A stretch of 16,884 bases of DNA. It comes from Candidatus Saccharibacteria bacterium UBA5152 (lineage in GTDB: Bacteria > Patescibacteriota > Saccharimonadia > Saccharimonadales > UBA4665). A program made the position numbers and the translations under genes. Under the pieces are notes generated by a model, which saw only the letters and a list, made by a program, of their open reading frames with translations, had not been told where the DNA came from and ran no database searches. The stretch is taken from assembly GCA_002413755.1 (NCBI GenBank), contig DHXQ01000036.1, positions 99,634-116,517 on the forward strand, in the 5' to 3' direction. Position 1 is the first letter of the stretch. Every line of letters begins with the position of its first letter. Positions 1 through 7,010 of this stretch are shown piece after piece.

Positions 1-254
1 CGGGACATCATTGTGACAAGTGGTACTTCAACATGCATAAAACGCGCCAGATCGGTCGTACGCAGGCCTTCGTGGACTTCTTTGAGCCGGCTGATGATCA
101 GCCACTGCGTCAAATTCAAGTCGTATTCTTCGAGGACTGTCTTGATCTGGGATTGTATCTTCTTGTGGGCAATCATTTGCAAGGCGGCGCCGCTATTCTC
201 TGCGCTCGTGAAACGTGCCGCAGGCAGCATCGCTTCAGTCTGTTTTGTCGTCAT
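1..254 (-). CDS. MarR-family transcriptional regulator, N-terminal part (cut by window edge)
   Basis: The first 84 residues of a winged-helix regulator are visible; the C-terminal part lies outside the window. After a short N-terminal helix, residues 48-84 (LNLTQWLIISRLKEV, then TTDLARFMHVEVPLVTMMS) match the MarR pattern: a helix before the DNA-binding domain, then the 'T..LA..l.v..p.vt' recognition helix-turn-helix. MarR proteins are usually dimeric repressors of drug-efflux, stress or catabolic genes, often including their own. The ATG at 254 is supported by a strong Shine-Dalgarno, GGAAGGAG, ending 7 nt upstream. That contrasts with the leaderless layout of most other genes here. The upstream neighbour (GH5, ending at 356) is on the same strand, but about 100 nt separate them, so an independent promoter is likely. 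The regulated target cannot be told from the sequence. Confidence 0.8.
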   Translation of the reverse strand, partial: MTTKQTEAMLPAARFTSAENSGAALQMIAHKKIQSQIKTVLEEYDLNLTQWLIISRLKEVHEGLRTTDLARFMHVEVPLVTMMS

Positions 255-355
255 AATTTGTGCTCCTTCCGCTATTTTCTTGCTACACTCAGTAGTCTAC
301 GCGGATCGCGTTGGCTCTGCTGTTAATTAAATTACTTAATCGGTACCGACGCAAC

Positions 356-1399
356 TTAAGATGACGAAGTCTTCAAGTTATTTCCAGTTTCAGGCGGCTC
401 CGTCGGCAGCCAGTCACGGCCGACACAGTCGCGGTACGACCAGGTCGGGCTACCGTCGCTGCGGTAGGTCCAGAAGAACCAGGCCTTGGCTTGGTCATAA
501 GCCAGCAATTGGGCAGCGCCGTAGGCTCGATTGAGCTCATCGACTTGCTCGGGGCTAAGATAGCCGGTTCTGGCCGGGGTGAGTGCCAGGCTCCATTCGC
601 CAACAATCACTGGATGGTCGAGTGACATTTTGGCTAGCGACCGCGGAACTGCCCCGGCTGCCTTCTTGAGATGCCAGCCGATACCGTGATGCTTATCCCA
701 CCAGGAGAAGCATTGGTAATGATGCGTGTCGATAAAGACATTTTGAAACCGGGCGCTGTGTAGTACGTTTCGCCAGCGCCGTGGCCGGAAGCCATCGCTA
801 AATACCACCCAGACATCCGGGCCACACTTGTCACGGATAATGGCGTAGGCCGCCTGATAGTAGCGTGTCAGGACGCTTTTCGACATCCTGGACTGCGGCT
901 CGTTGAGCAGGCTGATGCCGAGCAACTGAGGATCTTTACTATAACGCATAGCCAGCCGTTTGATCACTTCCAAGGTTAGAATGATATTTGCTTCATCCTT
1001 TGCCCAACCGACAGCGCCAAGTCGGCCACTATGATCGCGGCCGTTCTGCGAGCCAGGCGCAGCGTGCAGATCGAGCAAGATCCTGATATTATGTTTGGCT
1101 GCCCAGCCGAAGGCTCGATCGACATACTCGACCGTCCAGACATACGGCGCAGCATCGCCAAATACCCAATAGCCGATCGGGAGGCGCACCGCCTGGATAC
1201 CCTTGGCCTGCAGCCAGGCAAAATCCGCCTCGGTAATAAACGTGTCGCGGTGCGCCCGCAGTTTTTGCTGCGCCGCCTCACCACCTGCGCTGAAAGTATA
1301 TTCATCCACCGCGTTCGTACCCTCGAAGAGCGATGGTGTGATCCACTTTTCGAGTACCAGCCAGCCGCCGAGATTGACGCCGCGTAGTGCTGAGCTCAC
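356..1399 (-). CDS. GH5 (GH5_9-like) glucan 1,3-beta-glucosidase / exo-beta-1,3-glucanase
   Basis: Retaining glycoside hydrolase with a TIM-barrel fold, predicted to remove glucose from beta-1,3-glucan ends. Motifs in order, numbered from the start chosen here: RGVNLGGWLVLEKWITPSLF near the N-terminus, VDEYTF, FITEADF, VRLPIGYW, DLHAAPGSQNG, the acid/base in LLNEP (E167), DTHHYQCFSWW, and the nucleophile in VIVGEWSLAL (E268). This set closely matches fungal Exg1-type enzymes, which are known as GH5_9. Both catalytic glutamates are present and the length of about 347 residues is complete for the domain. The GTG at 1399 is preferred because it overlaps the TGA of the upstream zinc-ribbon gene (GTGA), suggesting translational coupling; an in-frame GTG at 1429 would add ten residues. 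Neither start gives a signal peptide or membrane segment, which is odd for a polysaccharide-degrading enzyme and suggests cytosolic action on imported oligosaccharides or non-classical export. Family assignment is firm; exact substrate is inferred. Confidence 0.88.
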   Translation of the reverse strand: MSSALRGVNLGGWLVLEKWITPSLFEGTNAVDEYTFSAGGEAAQQKLRAHRDTFITEADFAWLQAKGIQAVRLPIGYWVFGDAAPYVWTVEYVDRAFGWAAKHNIRILLDLHAAPGSQNGRDHSGRLGAVGWAKDEANIILTLEVIKRLAMRYSKDPQLLGISLLNEPQSRMSKSVLTRYYQAAYAIIRDKCGPDVWVVFSDGFRPRRWRNVLHSARFQNVFIDTHHYQCFSWWDKHHGIGWHLKKAAGAVPRSLAKMSLDHPVIVGEWSLALTPARTGYLSPEQVDELNRAYGAAQLLAYDQAKAWFFWTYRSDGSPTWSYRDCVGRDWLPTEPPETGNNLKTSSS

Positions 1400-1596
1400 T
1401 CGTCCGCCGCCCCGCTGGAGAGATGCCACAGTCTGCAGTAGCGGCAGACGTAGGCATGGACTTTACTGCCATAGCGGTACTCTACGACACTCGCCGTAGC
1501 ATTTGCCTCGCGTTTAGTATCAAAAGCTAGCTTTTCGTGACAGGGCAGGACATCATCATTAGCGTCAACATCATCAAATACATATGGTTCGGACAT
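1396..1596 (-). CDS. Small zinc-ribbon-like protein (66 aa)
   Basis: A 66-residue acidic protein with four plausible metal ligands: C19, then C51-x2-C54-x3-H58 in the C-terminal CRYCRLWHL motif. A single Cys about 30 residues before a CxxCxxWHL end is seen in small zinc-ribbon proteins of actinobacteria and phages; the function of these is unknown. The ATG at 1596 has no Shine-Dalgarno, but an extended -10 (TGC-TATACT) ends exactly 7 nt upstream, so the mRNA probably begins at the start codon. The stop overlaps the preferred GTG of the GH5 gene by four bases, so both are probably made from one mRNA. The ABC permease gene ends only 34 nt upstream on the same strand. Confidence 0.75.
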   Translation of the reverse strand: MSEPYVFDDVDANDDVLPCHEKLAFDTKREANATASVVEYRYGSKVHAYVCRYCRLWHLSSGAADE

Positions 1597-1602
1597 GCCA
1601 TA

Positions 1603-1611
1603 AGTATAGCA
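1603..1611 (-). promoter_or_regulatory. Extended -10 promoter, zinc-ribbon/GH5 unit (leaderless)
   Basis: On the minus strand the sequence reads TGC-TATACT-TATGGC-ATG. The -10 hexamer (1608-1603) is six bases before the ATG at 1596, with the extended TGn at 1611-1609. No good -35 is visible at 16-18 bp. The predicted transcription start coincides with the start codon. Confidence 0.65.
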
Positions 1612-1630
1612 AGCTGAGCGCCGTCACGCG

Positions 1631-2410
1631 TCAGTTGATATCGCGGCGCTGAAAACCGATCAGCCCGATAACCGCACAGACCAGCCCAAAGGTCACCATT
1701 AAGCCAATGTGTTCCAGGCTGATCGGCGAGGGGTTCTGGTAATAATGAAACAGCGATAACTTTTCGTAGGGTTTGAGCACGTCGGCCACGGCGACCATCG
1801 AACTCAGCAGATAACTCAAAAATGCCAGCAAAGTGGCCGTCCCGGTAGCCACGCCGCGCAGCCCAAAACCGCCACCCAGCAGGAAGGCCACCAGCCCGAA
1901 ATCTAGCCCAATCAGCACACAGCCCACAACGTGCTTGGTGACCATCATCATGTCGGCCGATTCATGGGTTAAGGCCAGGGCGATGACAATACCGGCGTAC
2001 ATTCCAACTGTGGTTATTATCAAAATAACCAAGGCCGCCAGTAGCTTGGTCAGCATAATCTTGCTGCGGCTCAGCGGCAGGCTGAGCTGTGTCAGCAGTG
2101 TTCCCTTTTTCTCGTCGCCAACGAACAGTCCGACGAACAGCACAATCGACATGATGATCGACAGTAGCGGCATGCGCAGAGCGAAGACTTCCCCACCAAT
2201 ATAGTTATTGATATTGCTAAAGGTATCGGTGCCACCAGCCACCTTTTGCAGCGCCGGCGACAGCCCGCTGAGCAGCTCGTCGAGCTTGCTGGCCTTCAGC
2301 TCGGGATACAGCAAAATCATAAATAGCGCCATCGCCATGAAGCCCAGCACCCAGCCAATGATAAACCAGCGCTTCTGATACAGAATTTTGGCAAGTAAGC
2401 CGTTGATCAT
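1631..2410 (-). CDS. ABC-2 type transporter permease
   Basis: A 259-residue integral membrane subunit of an ABC-2 (NosY/YadH-like) transporter. About six hydrophobic segments are seen near residues 15-34, 80-98, 122-146, 160-181, 186-207 and 234-252. The loop after the second, GDEKKGTLLTQLSLPLSRSK, is the conserved E..GT...L.LP.SR coupling region that contacts the ATPase, and the C-terminus ends in the typical FQRRDI. The loop between the first two segments is predicted to be extracytoplasmic. The ATG overlaps the stop of the upstream ATPase gene (ATGA), so the two are translated together and form one exporter. The cargo cannot be named; relatives export antibiotics, peptides, lipids or Na+. 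Confidence 0.88.
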   Translation of the reverse strand: MINGLLAKILYQKRWFIIGWVLGFMAMALFMILLYPELKASKLDELLSGLSPALQKVAGGTDTFSNINNYIGGEVFALRMPLLSIIMSIVLFVGLFVGDEKKGTLLTQLSLPLSRSKIMLTKLLAALVILIITTVGMYAGIVIALALTHESADMMMVTKHVVGCVLIGLDFGLVAFLLGGGFGLRGVATGTATLLAFLSYLLSSMVAVADVLKPYEKLSLFHYYQNPSPISLEHIGLMVTFGLVCAVIGLIGFQRRDIN

Positions 2411-3348
2411 GATGTGACCTCGTCAGTCTGGCTCTTGTCAGTTTGGTAATACGTCATAAATATCTCTTCCAGTTCCGGCTCACGGATCGTCAGATCTTCG
2501 AGCTCATATTTGCTGAGCAGTTGGATCAACGGCTGGATTGTCCCGCTGTAGGTCAGAGTCAGTTCTTTGCCGCTGGTTTCGCCGACCGTCGCGCCTTTCA
2601 GGATACTCGCCCGGTGCGCCAGCTCTTTGAGCTGCTTGTCGCCGGCCGTCACGACGACTTTTTTGACCGACGTCTGGTTGAGTTCGTCGATATTCGCCAC
2701 GCCGACCAGCTTGCCGGCCCGGATGAAGGCCACCCGGTCACATAGGCGTTGGACTTCGGCCAGGCTGTGCGAGGACATGAAGACCGTACCGCCGCCAGCC
2801 CGATATTCCTGGATCAATTTGATAAAGACTTCCTGCATCAACGGGTCGAGACCGCTGCTCGGTTCGTCGAGAATTAATAATTCTGGGGCGTGCATCAGTG
2901 CTGCCACCAAGCCGACCTTTTGTTTGTTGCCACGGGAATATTTGCTGATTTTGATAGCGACATCGAGCTCAAGCTCCTGCACCAGGCGCGTCCGGTATTG
3001 CAGCATTTTAGCTCGATCCACCTTATAAACACTACCGACAAAATCCAGGTACTGGCTGCCGGTCAGATCTTCGTCGATCACCATGTCGCCGGACAGGTAG
3101 CCGATCTTTTGGTGCAGGCTGGCCGTCCGCCGGTTGCTGCTACCAAACATCAATATGGTACCGGCGGACGGCCGCACGGCGTCAAGGATCATCCTGATCG
3201 TTGTCGACTTACCCGCGCCATTTGGCCCGAGGAAGCCGAAGATTTCACCCTTCCGGATGGACAAATCGACGTTAGCAACAGCAGTGAATGGTCCAAACTG
3301 TTTGCTGACGCCGGTAAGTTCAAGAATTGGCACTGGCGCTTCGCTCAT
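2407..3348 (-). CDS. ABC-2 type transporter ATP-binding protein
   Basis: A 313-residue cytoplasmic ATPase of the BcrA/NatA-like class. Visible motifs are Walker A GPNGAGKST (41-49), the signature region YSRGNKQKVGL (about 137-147) in place of the classical LSGGQ, as is common in this class, Walker B LLILDEP with the D-loop SSGLDP (157-168), and the switch histidine in MSSHSLAEV (H194). About 90 residues follow the nucleotide-binding domain, ending TIREPELEEIFMTYY, the typical C-terminal 'LEEVFL..Y' element. It is the first gene of a two-gene unit with the overlapping permease. The ATG at 3348 lacks a Shine-Dalgarno but has a TGC-TAATGT box six bases upstream, so the message is probably leaderless. 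Confidence 0.92.
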   Translation of the reverse strand: MSEAPVPILELTGVSKQFGPFTAVANVDLSIRKGEIFGFLGPNGAGKSTTIRMILDAVRPSAGTILMFGSSNRRTASLHQKIGYLSGDMVIDEDLTGSQYLDFVGSVYKVDRAKMLQYRTRLVQELELDVAIKISKYSRGNKQKVGLVAALMHAPELLILDEPSSGLDPLMQEVFIKLIQEYRAGGGTVFMSSHSLAEVQRLCDRVAFIRAGKLVGVANIDELNQTSVKKVVVTAGDKQLKELAHRASILKGATVGETSGKELTLTYSGTIQPLIQLLSKYELEDLTIREPELEEIFMTYYQTDKSQTDEVTS

Positions 3349-3354
3349 GCTTAC

Positions 3355-3363
3355 ACATTAGCA
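3355..3363 (-). promoter_or_regulatory. Extended -10 promoter of the ABC transporter unit
   Basis: The minus strand reads TGC-TAATGT-GTAAGC-ATG. The hexamer (3360-3355) fits TANNNT, is preceded by an extended TGn and sits six bases before the ATG at 3348. No clear -35 is seen. It lies in the 41-nt gap after the upstream gene. Confidence 0.55.
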
Positions 3364-3389
3364 CAAACCATCTGTTAGTACTGCCGCAT

Positions 3390-4460
3390 TTAGAAGGTCT
3401 TGTAGTAGGTTCTGCCCTGGCTTGTACACGATGCCGCCAACGCCGTATCCCGTATTGCCGCACATAGTGCGAGTCCTTGCGTATCGCTATGGAAATACGA
3501 AATGAAGTCTTTGACGGCACCAGTAAAGCAATTCTCCTTGGCTTCCGGGGTTGGTCCCATCATACAACGCTCGATAGTTAGCGCCTGGTCGCTCGAAGAT
3601 TGGCCAGAAATATCTCGCCCGAGGCTCTGGTAGCAGGTTGCGTCATATGGTGCCTCCACCGTGCTGCAGAGCGTGAAGACTTTGTTATAATCCTGCCCGA
3701 CCACGATCAGGGCGTGCGAGGTTTGCATCAGATAGCACTGCTGCTTGTAGGCATTGTCGACTGCTGTGCAAGGATAGAGCGGATCATCCTGTTTGAGATA
3801 GCTGGTGTGCTTGCCCGGGTTGATTTCATCCATGACGTTTTCCATGAAAACCCCGCCGTAACACGATTGGCGCTCCCAATTGTCGGTGTAGGTATCGCAG
3901 AGCTTGAGCGACGCAAACAGGTCGCCGTTCTCGAGTGACATCACGCCGTGGCCCATGCCATGGACGCAGTTATAATGGTTAAAGCTATAACGCTCGGTGT
4001 CGTAAAAACTTTTACAAACACTCGTCATCTGAGCCACGATCTTGTCTTTGCCAATCTTCTGCGCAATCGTTTCGATGGCGCCGTGGTAGTAGCCGGACCA
4101 GCAGAACTGGTCGCCATGCTTGTAGGTTTCGGTGATGCTGCCGTATCTGAGCGCTGCCGCCCGCCCAATGACATGTCCCAGCTGATGGCAGTTCGATTTG
4201 ACGTACGGATTGGTATTGTAGTTCGCCTTGAAGTCGACGAATGCGGCTTCGGGGCTCTGCTTGGCGACCATTGCCTGGTAGCGGCTCTGCCAACAGCTAA
4301 AGCTTGAGACATTCTCGCCGGCACAGCTAATAATCTGCGTCGGCAGCGCGTCGGCCACCTCAGCTGCCGTACTGCGCTGAATAATAACGGCCGCTACTAT
4401 GCCGGCGATCAGTACGATCCCAATCGGGAGTCCTAGCCAGGCATGCGGTCGAAGCTTCAT
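3390..4460 (-). CDS. Anchored extracytoplasmic protein with His/Cys-rich domain and five Cys-paired repeats of ~34 residues
   Basis: Not a family I can name. Residues 11-29 form one hydrophobic segment (signal anchor or signal peptide) and everything after is predicted to be outside the membrane. The mature part has 16 cysteines, an even number. An N-terminal domain (46-175) carries C46-x9-C56, CHQLGH (C91, H92, H96), C120 with YYHG (H126), C149, and CVHGMGHG (C165, H168, H171); these clustered His residues could bind a metal. From residue 188 a unit recurs about every 34 residues, each with two Cys separated by 10-11: 188/200, 231/242, 265/276, 299/311 and 333/345. This looks like stacked helical hairpins, each held by a disulfide, comparable to Sel1/TPR geometry. 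No CxxCH haem motif is present. The start overlaps the stop of the CxCx4C gene upstream (ATGA), so the two are co-translated. Confidence 0.8.
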   Translation of the reverse strand: MKLRPHAWLGLPIGIVLIAGIVAAVIIQRSTAAEVADALPTQIISCAGENVSSFSCWQSRYQAMVAKQSPEAAFVDFKANYNTNPYVKSNCHQLGHVIGRAAALRYGSITETYKHGDQFCWSGYYHGAIETIAQKIGKDKIVAQMTSVCKSFYDTERYSFNHYNCVHGMGHGVMSLENGDLFASLKLCDTYTDNWERQSCYGGVFMENVMDEINPGKHTSYLKQDDPLYPCTAVDNAYKQQCYLMQTSHALIVVGQDYNKVFTLCSTVEAPYDATCYQSLGRDISGQSSSDQALTIERCMMGPTPEAKENCFTGAVKDFISYFHSDTQGLALCAAIRDTALAASCTSQGRTYYKTF

Positions 4461-4843
4461 GAGTTATCGATGTCAGTTGGTTGCAGGCTGCTCACCGTCT
4501 CAGGTGGTTCGATATTTTTCTCGACAATCGAGTAGCCAGGAAGTTTGCGAACAATCCGCTCGATATTAGCAACTTCGTGTCCGTTGACGATCACAAAATG
4601 ATAGCGGTTTTTGTGGATGGCGGTATAGCGGCTGGGTTTAATCTTCAGCCGTTTGGCGCAGTTCTCGTCCGAGCATTCGCAGTAGAAATATAGCGGCGTA
4701 TCATCTTTAGGAATTAAATGCTCCTGGTCGGTTTCGCGGGCCAGCTGCCGAATTTCGTCAAAACCCTGCCCAATACTCTCGTTGTATTGCCGGAAAACAA
4801 CTTCATTCTCAACCATCCGGCGCTCTGACAAAGATTCACTCAT
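4457..4843 (-). CDS. Conserved CxCx4C small cytoplasmic protein, unknown function
   Basis: 128 residues from the ATG at 4843, with no signal or membrane segment. The core, FYCECSDENCAKR (C55, C57, C62), is followed by a predicted alpha/beta stretch including VIVNGHE (H89) and YSIVEKN. Proteins with this layout (a charged helix, F.CEC....C...I, then F.V..GHE and Y.VVEK) occur widely in Actinobacteria and relatives as uncharacterised proteins, and the Cys plus His could bind zinc. A GTG at 4852 would extend the frame by three codons, but it directly abuts the -10 hexamer and so would not be transcribed; the ATG at 4843 is therefore chosen. The stop overlaps the start of the Cys-repeat protein gene (ATGA). 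Confidence 0.75.
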   Translation of the reverse strand: MSESLSERRMVENEVVFRQYNESIGQGFDEIRQLARETDQEHLIPKDDTPLYFYCECSDENCAKRLKIKPSRYTAIHKNRYHFVIVNGHEVANIERIVRKLPGYSIVEKNIEPPETVSSLQPTDIDNS

Positions 4844-4852
4844 ATATGCCAC

Positions 4853-4861
4853 ATTATAACA
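4853..4861 (-). promoter_or_regulatory. Extended -10 promoter of the CxCx4C / Cys-repeat unit
   Basis: A consensus TATAAT (4858-4853) with an extended TGT in front (4861-4859) lies nine bases before the ATG at 4843. A start 6-7 nt after the hexamer leaves a leader of about 2-3 nt and no room for a Shine-Dalgarno. Confidence 0.7.
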
Positions 4862-4890
4862 AAAATTAGAACAAAGATGTGCGCTGGATC

Positions 4891-5478
4891 CTATCGGGGG
4901 TAGTAAAAGCCGGTCTTGCAGAGTAGCTCAGTTTGCCTGTCCGCACCCGGCGGCACAGCAATTTCGGGTGCAAATACGCCCATAGCACGCCAGTCGTTCA
5001 TAGAAGGCATGATTTCACCGAACAGACCCTCGACCAGCTCGGCCGGCATGGTATCGTCAATTCCCAGGAAGCGGGCGATCGCCCAGCCCTGAAAGCCGCG
5101 GTACGTCGCTGTGTGTTTGAGGTATTCCCGCGCCGGGAAATCACCGTATGTTAGATGGACAACCTTATCAAGGTCGGTAAAGTTCTTGACCGTCTCCTGT
5201 GACTTGGCATTAATCTCATCGTAAGCTTGCTTGGGGTTGTCGCCGAGTAGGTCACCCCTGTACGTATCACCGACTTCGTCGATCGTCTTGCCGGCCAAGG
5301 TGTCGGCAACCCAGCTGTCATCATAGGCATGGTAGTTCACAAGCGCGCGGAGTGTGATATCTGGACGATATGCCGAGACGCGCTTATCGACTGTTAACTG
5401 CCATTTGTTATCCTGAATTTGGTCAATCACCGATTTGAGATATTGCTCCGATAGTACAAATACTTCCTGCTCCGTCAT
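4891..5478 (-). CDS. DinB / mycothiol-dependent maleylpyruvate isomerase-like protein (TIGR03086-like)
   Basis: 195 residues resembling the four-helix DinB/MDMPI superfamily, common in Actinobacteria as TIGR03086-type proteins. Supporting features are RALVNYHAYDDSW in helix 2 (H50), a second histidine in EYLKHTATYRGF (H122), the helix GWAIARFLGID, and the C-terminal signature MGVFAPEIAVPPGAD...LLCKTGF, very like 'GvFapevpvp...LLaltGR'. In metal-binding members the segment before 'LA..LG' usually contains H.WD; here it is FQGWAIA, so one usual metal ligand may be missing and catalytic activity is doubtful. The ATG at 5478 has a Shine-Dalgarno, GGGAG, and follows the stop of a 51-residue gene by 14 nt, so the two probably form one unit. 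Substrate unknown. Confidence 0.7.
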   Translation of the reverse strand: MTEQEVFVLSEQYLKSVIDQIQDNKWQLTVDKRVSAYRPDITLRALVNYHAYDDSWVADTLAGKTIDEVGDTYRGDLLGDNPKQAYDEINAKSQETVKNFTDLDKVVHLTYGDFPAREYLKHTATYRGFQGWAIARFLGIDDTMPAELVEGLFGEIMPSMNDWRAMGVFAPEIAVPPGADRQTELLCKTGFYYPR

Positions 5479-5492
5479 GCTACTCCCTTAGG

Positions 5493-5648
5493 TTATTTTT
5501 TCTTGGTATTATTCGGATGGTTGCGTTTGAAGCGTAAGTCTCCAATGGCCTGTGCCAGCTTATGATAACTATATTTGCGGTCCTGGCGCCGGATGTGCAT
5601 ACTCGTGGCTGCCTCATCGTCAAAGTTTTCGCCGTAGTTTACCATCAT
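5493..5648 (-). CDS. Small basic protein, 51 aa, upstream of the DinB-like gene
   Basis: A short gene that standard length filters would miss. It begins ATG ATG at 5648 behind a near-perfect Shine-Dalgarno (AAGGAGG, three bases before the ATG) and ends in TAA at 5493, 14 nt before the DinB-like start. The product starts MMVNYGENFDDEAATSMHIR, then has a basic middle with RRQDRKYSYHKLAQAIGDLR and a lysine-rich end, NTKKK. It has no cysteine pairs, signal or membrane segment. Function unknown. The strong ribosome site and tight spacing are the main evidence that it is real. Confidence 0.6.
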   Translation of the reverse strand: MMVNYGENFDDEAATSMHIRRQDRKYSYHKLAQAIGDLRFKRNHPNNTKKK

Positions 5649-5735
5649 AGTCCTCCTTGGTTACATAATTGTCACTATGCACTGTCGAGGTCGCGAGCGC
5701 TATGAATTATTCGCCTTTTAGCCGATTCAAAGGTG

Positions 5736-5741
5736 TATAGT
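5736..5741 (+). promoter_or_regulatory. -10 box of the LytM-like gene, with a leader hairpin
   Basis: TATAGT preceded directly by TG, with no clear -35. It would start transcription near 5748, leaving a leader of about 33 nt with the Shine-Dalgarno AGGA at 5772-5775. AGTTAAGC (5739-5746) can pair with GCTAACT (5762-5768) with one bulge, but this stem would lie partly upstream of the predicted start, so its role is uncertain. Confidence 0.4.
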
Positions 5742-5780
5742 TAAGCATAAGCATCACTTAAGCTAACTCACAGGAACATC

Positions 5781-7000
5781 ATGAACAAAGCGCACGCCAA
5801 AGGTTTCCATGTCATCGGGATCATCGTCTTTATTGTTGTACTGGGCTTAATCGGGCTGATCGGCGTCAAGGTGATCTCAAAAATCAATGCTAGTAAAAAG
5901 TTCGGGGCAGTCGGTGGCAATAGTACGAGCCAAGGCCAGAGCCAGCTCAGTGGCCTGCAAAAAGGCTGTAAGGGCAACGGCACCGTCCAGCTGACCCACG
6001 AACCGATGGATATGAGTGACGTCAGTACAATTTTGCCGATCGGTACCCTCGCCGGAGCGCATGTTACGCCTATCGATCACCTCTACTTCTATCCAAAAGA
6101 CATGGCACACCGCGACGCCGCTCCAGTTTACGCCATGGCTGACGGCTATATCGTCAGTTACAGCGAACGCTCGACGCGCGTCGACAACGGTTCATCGCAG
6201 GCAGCCGAATACCAGCTCTACTTCCAACACAGCTGCTCGTTCTACACCTACTTTGACTTGCTGACCAGCCTGACCCCCAGCCTGAAGGCCGAGATTGATA
6301 AATCCGGTGGCAAAGACCTCCACATCGCCGTCAAGTCTGGCCAGGAGATCGGCCGGGTCGGCGCCCAGTCCCTCGATACGGCAGTCTATAACTTCGACCT
6401 AACCCTCAAAGGCTTCGTCAACCCAGACTCCTACAAAACCGAACTCTACAAGTTACACACCGATGACTTCTTCAAATATTTCAAAGACCCTGCTAAGAGC
6501 GAAATGCTCGCCAAAACCCCCGCAAGTTTGAACCATACGGCGGCAAGATCGACTACGACATTGACGGCAAGCTGATTGGTAACTGGTTTGTCGAAGGCAG
6601 CCATGGCTACGAAGGCGGCGGTCAGCAAGTCGGCACCAGCGACGGCCAAGGCTATTGGACCACTCACCTGGCGATTGTACCCGACGCCATCACGCAGGGG
6701 CTGATTGACCTGTCATTTGGCGACTATGAGGGCAAGCCAGTGCAGTTCAACGCGGCAGCCGGCTCACCCGACCCAGCAACCATCAGCCAGGCCAGCGGAC
6801 TGACGAAGTATCAGTTTGTGAGCTTCGCCAACTCCGGCCCCAGCGAGACCGGTGGTGTCCCAGTGCCGCAAACAGCCATCCAAGGCACCGCCCTCTTCCA
6901 GCTCACCGGCACCCGTACATTGAAGATGGAAGTCTTCCCCGGCAAAACCGCCGACCAGGTCAGCGGCTTCACCGGCGCCGCCAAGACATACGTCCGCTAA
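5781..7000 (+). pseudogene. Membrane-anchored LytM/M23-like (degenerate) protein, interrupted by a one-base frameshift
   Basis: One gene read in two frames: 247 codons from the ATG at 5781, then the -1 frame from 6521 to the TAA ending at 7000, giving about 406 residues if joined. The break is in an AAAACCCCC run (6513-6521); one extra C restores reading as TPRKFEPYGGK. Residues 9-33 are a signal anchor. Residues 85-210 resemble the LytM/M23 beta fold: APVYAMADGYIVSY, YQLYFQH, VKSGQEIGRVG, YNFDLTL. The metal-binding HxH normally at 'HLHF' reads YNFD, and the first motif is HVTPID, so peptidase activity is unlikely; a wall-binding or regulatory role is inferred. The part after the break contains WFVEGSHGYEGGGQQVG and ends TGAAKTYVR; its domain is not recognised. 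Codon use and protein character continue unchanged across the break, so it may be a sequencing indel, a recent mutation or, less likely, programmed slippage. Confidence 0.7.
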
Positions 7001-7010
7001 GTGCTTGCAA

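Noticed and set aside
281..305. Possible MarR operator around the CTACACTCAGTAGTCTAC stretch
   Set aside because: The arms do not form a true inverted repeat when checked base by base.
1400..1429. GTG at 1429 as start of the GH5 gene
   Set aside because: Possible, but the GTG at 1399 overlaps the upstream stop and leaves the conserved RGVNLGGW near the N-terminus as in the family.
4844..4852. GTG at 4852 as start of the CxCx4C gene
   Set aside because: It directly abuts the -10 hexamer, upstream of any possible transcription start; the ATG at 4843 is used instead.
6513..6521. Programmed -1 frameshift in the LytM-like gene
   Set aside because: No X XXY YYZ heptamer in phase and no evident stimulatory stem; an indel in the C-run is simpler.
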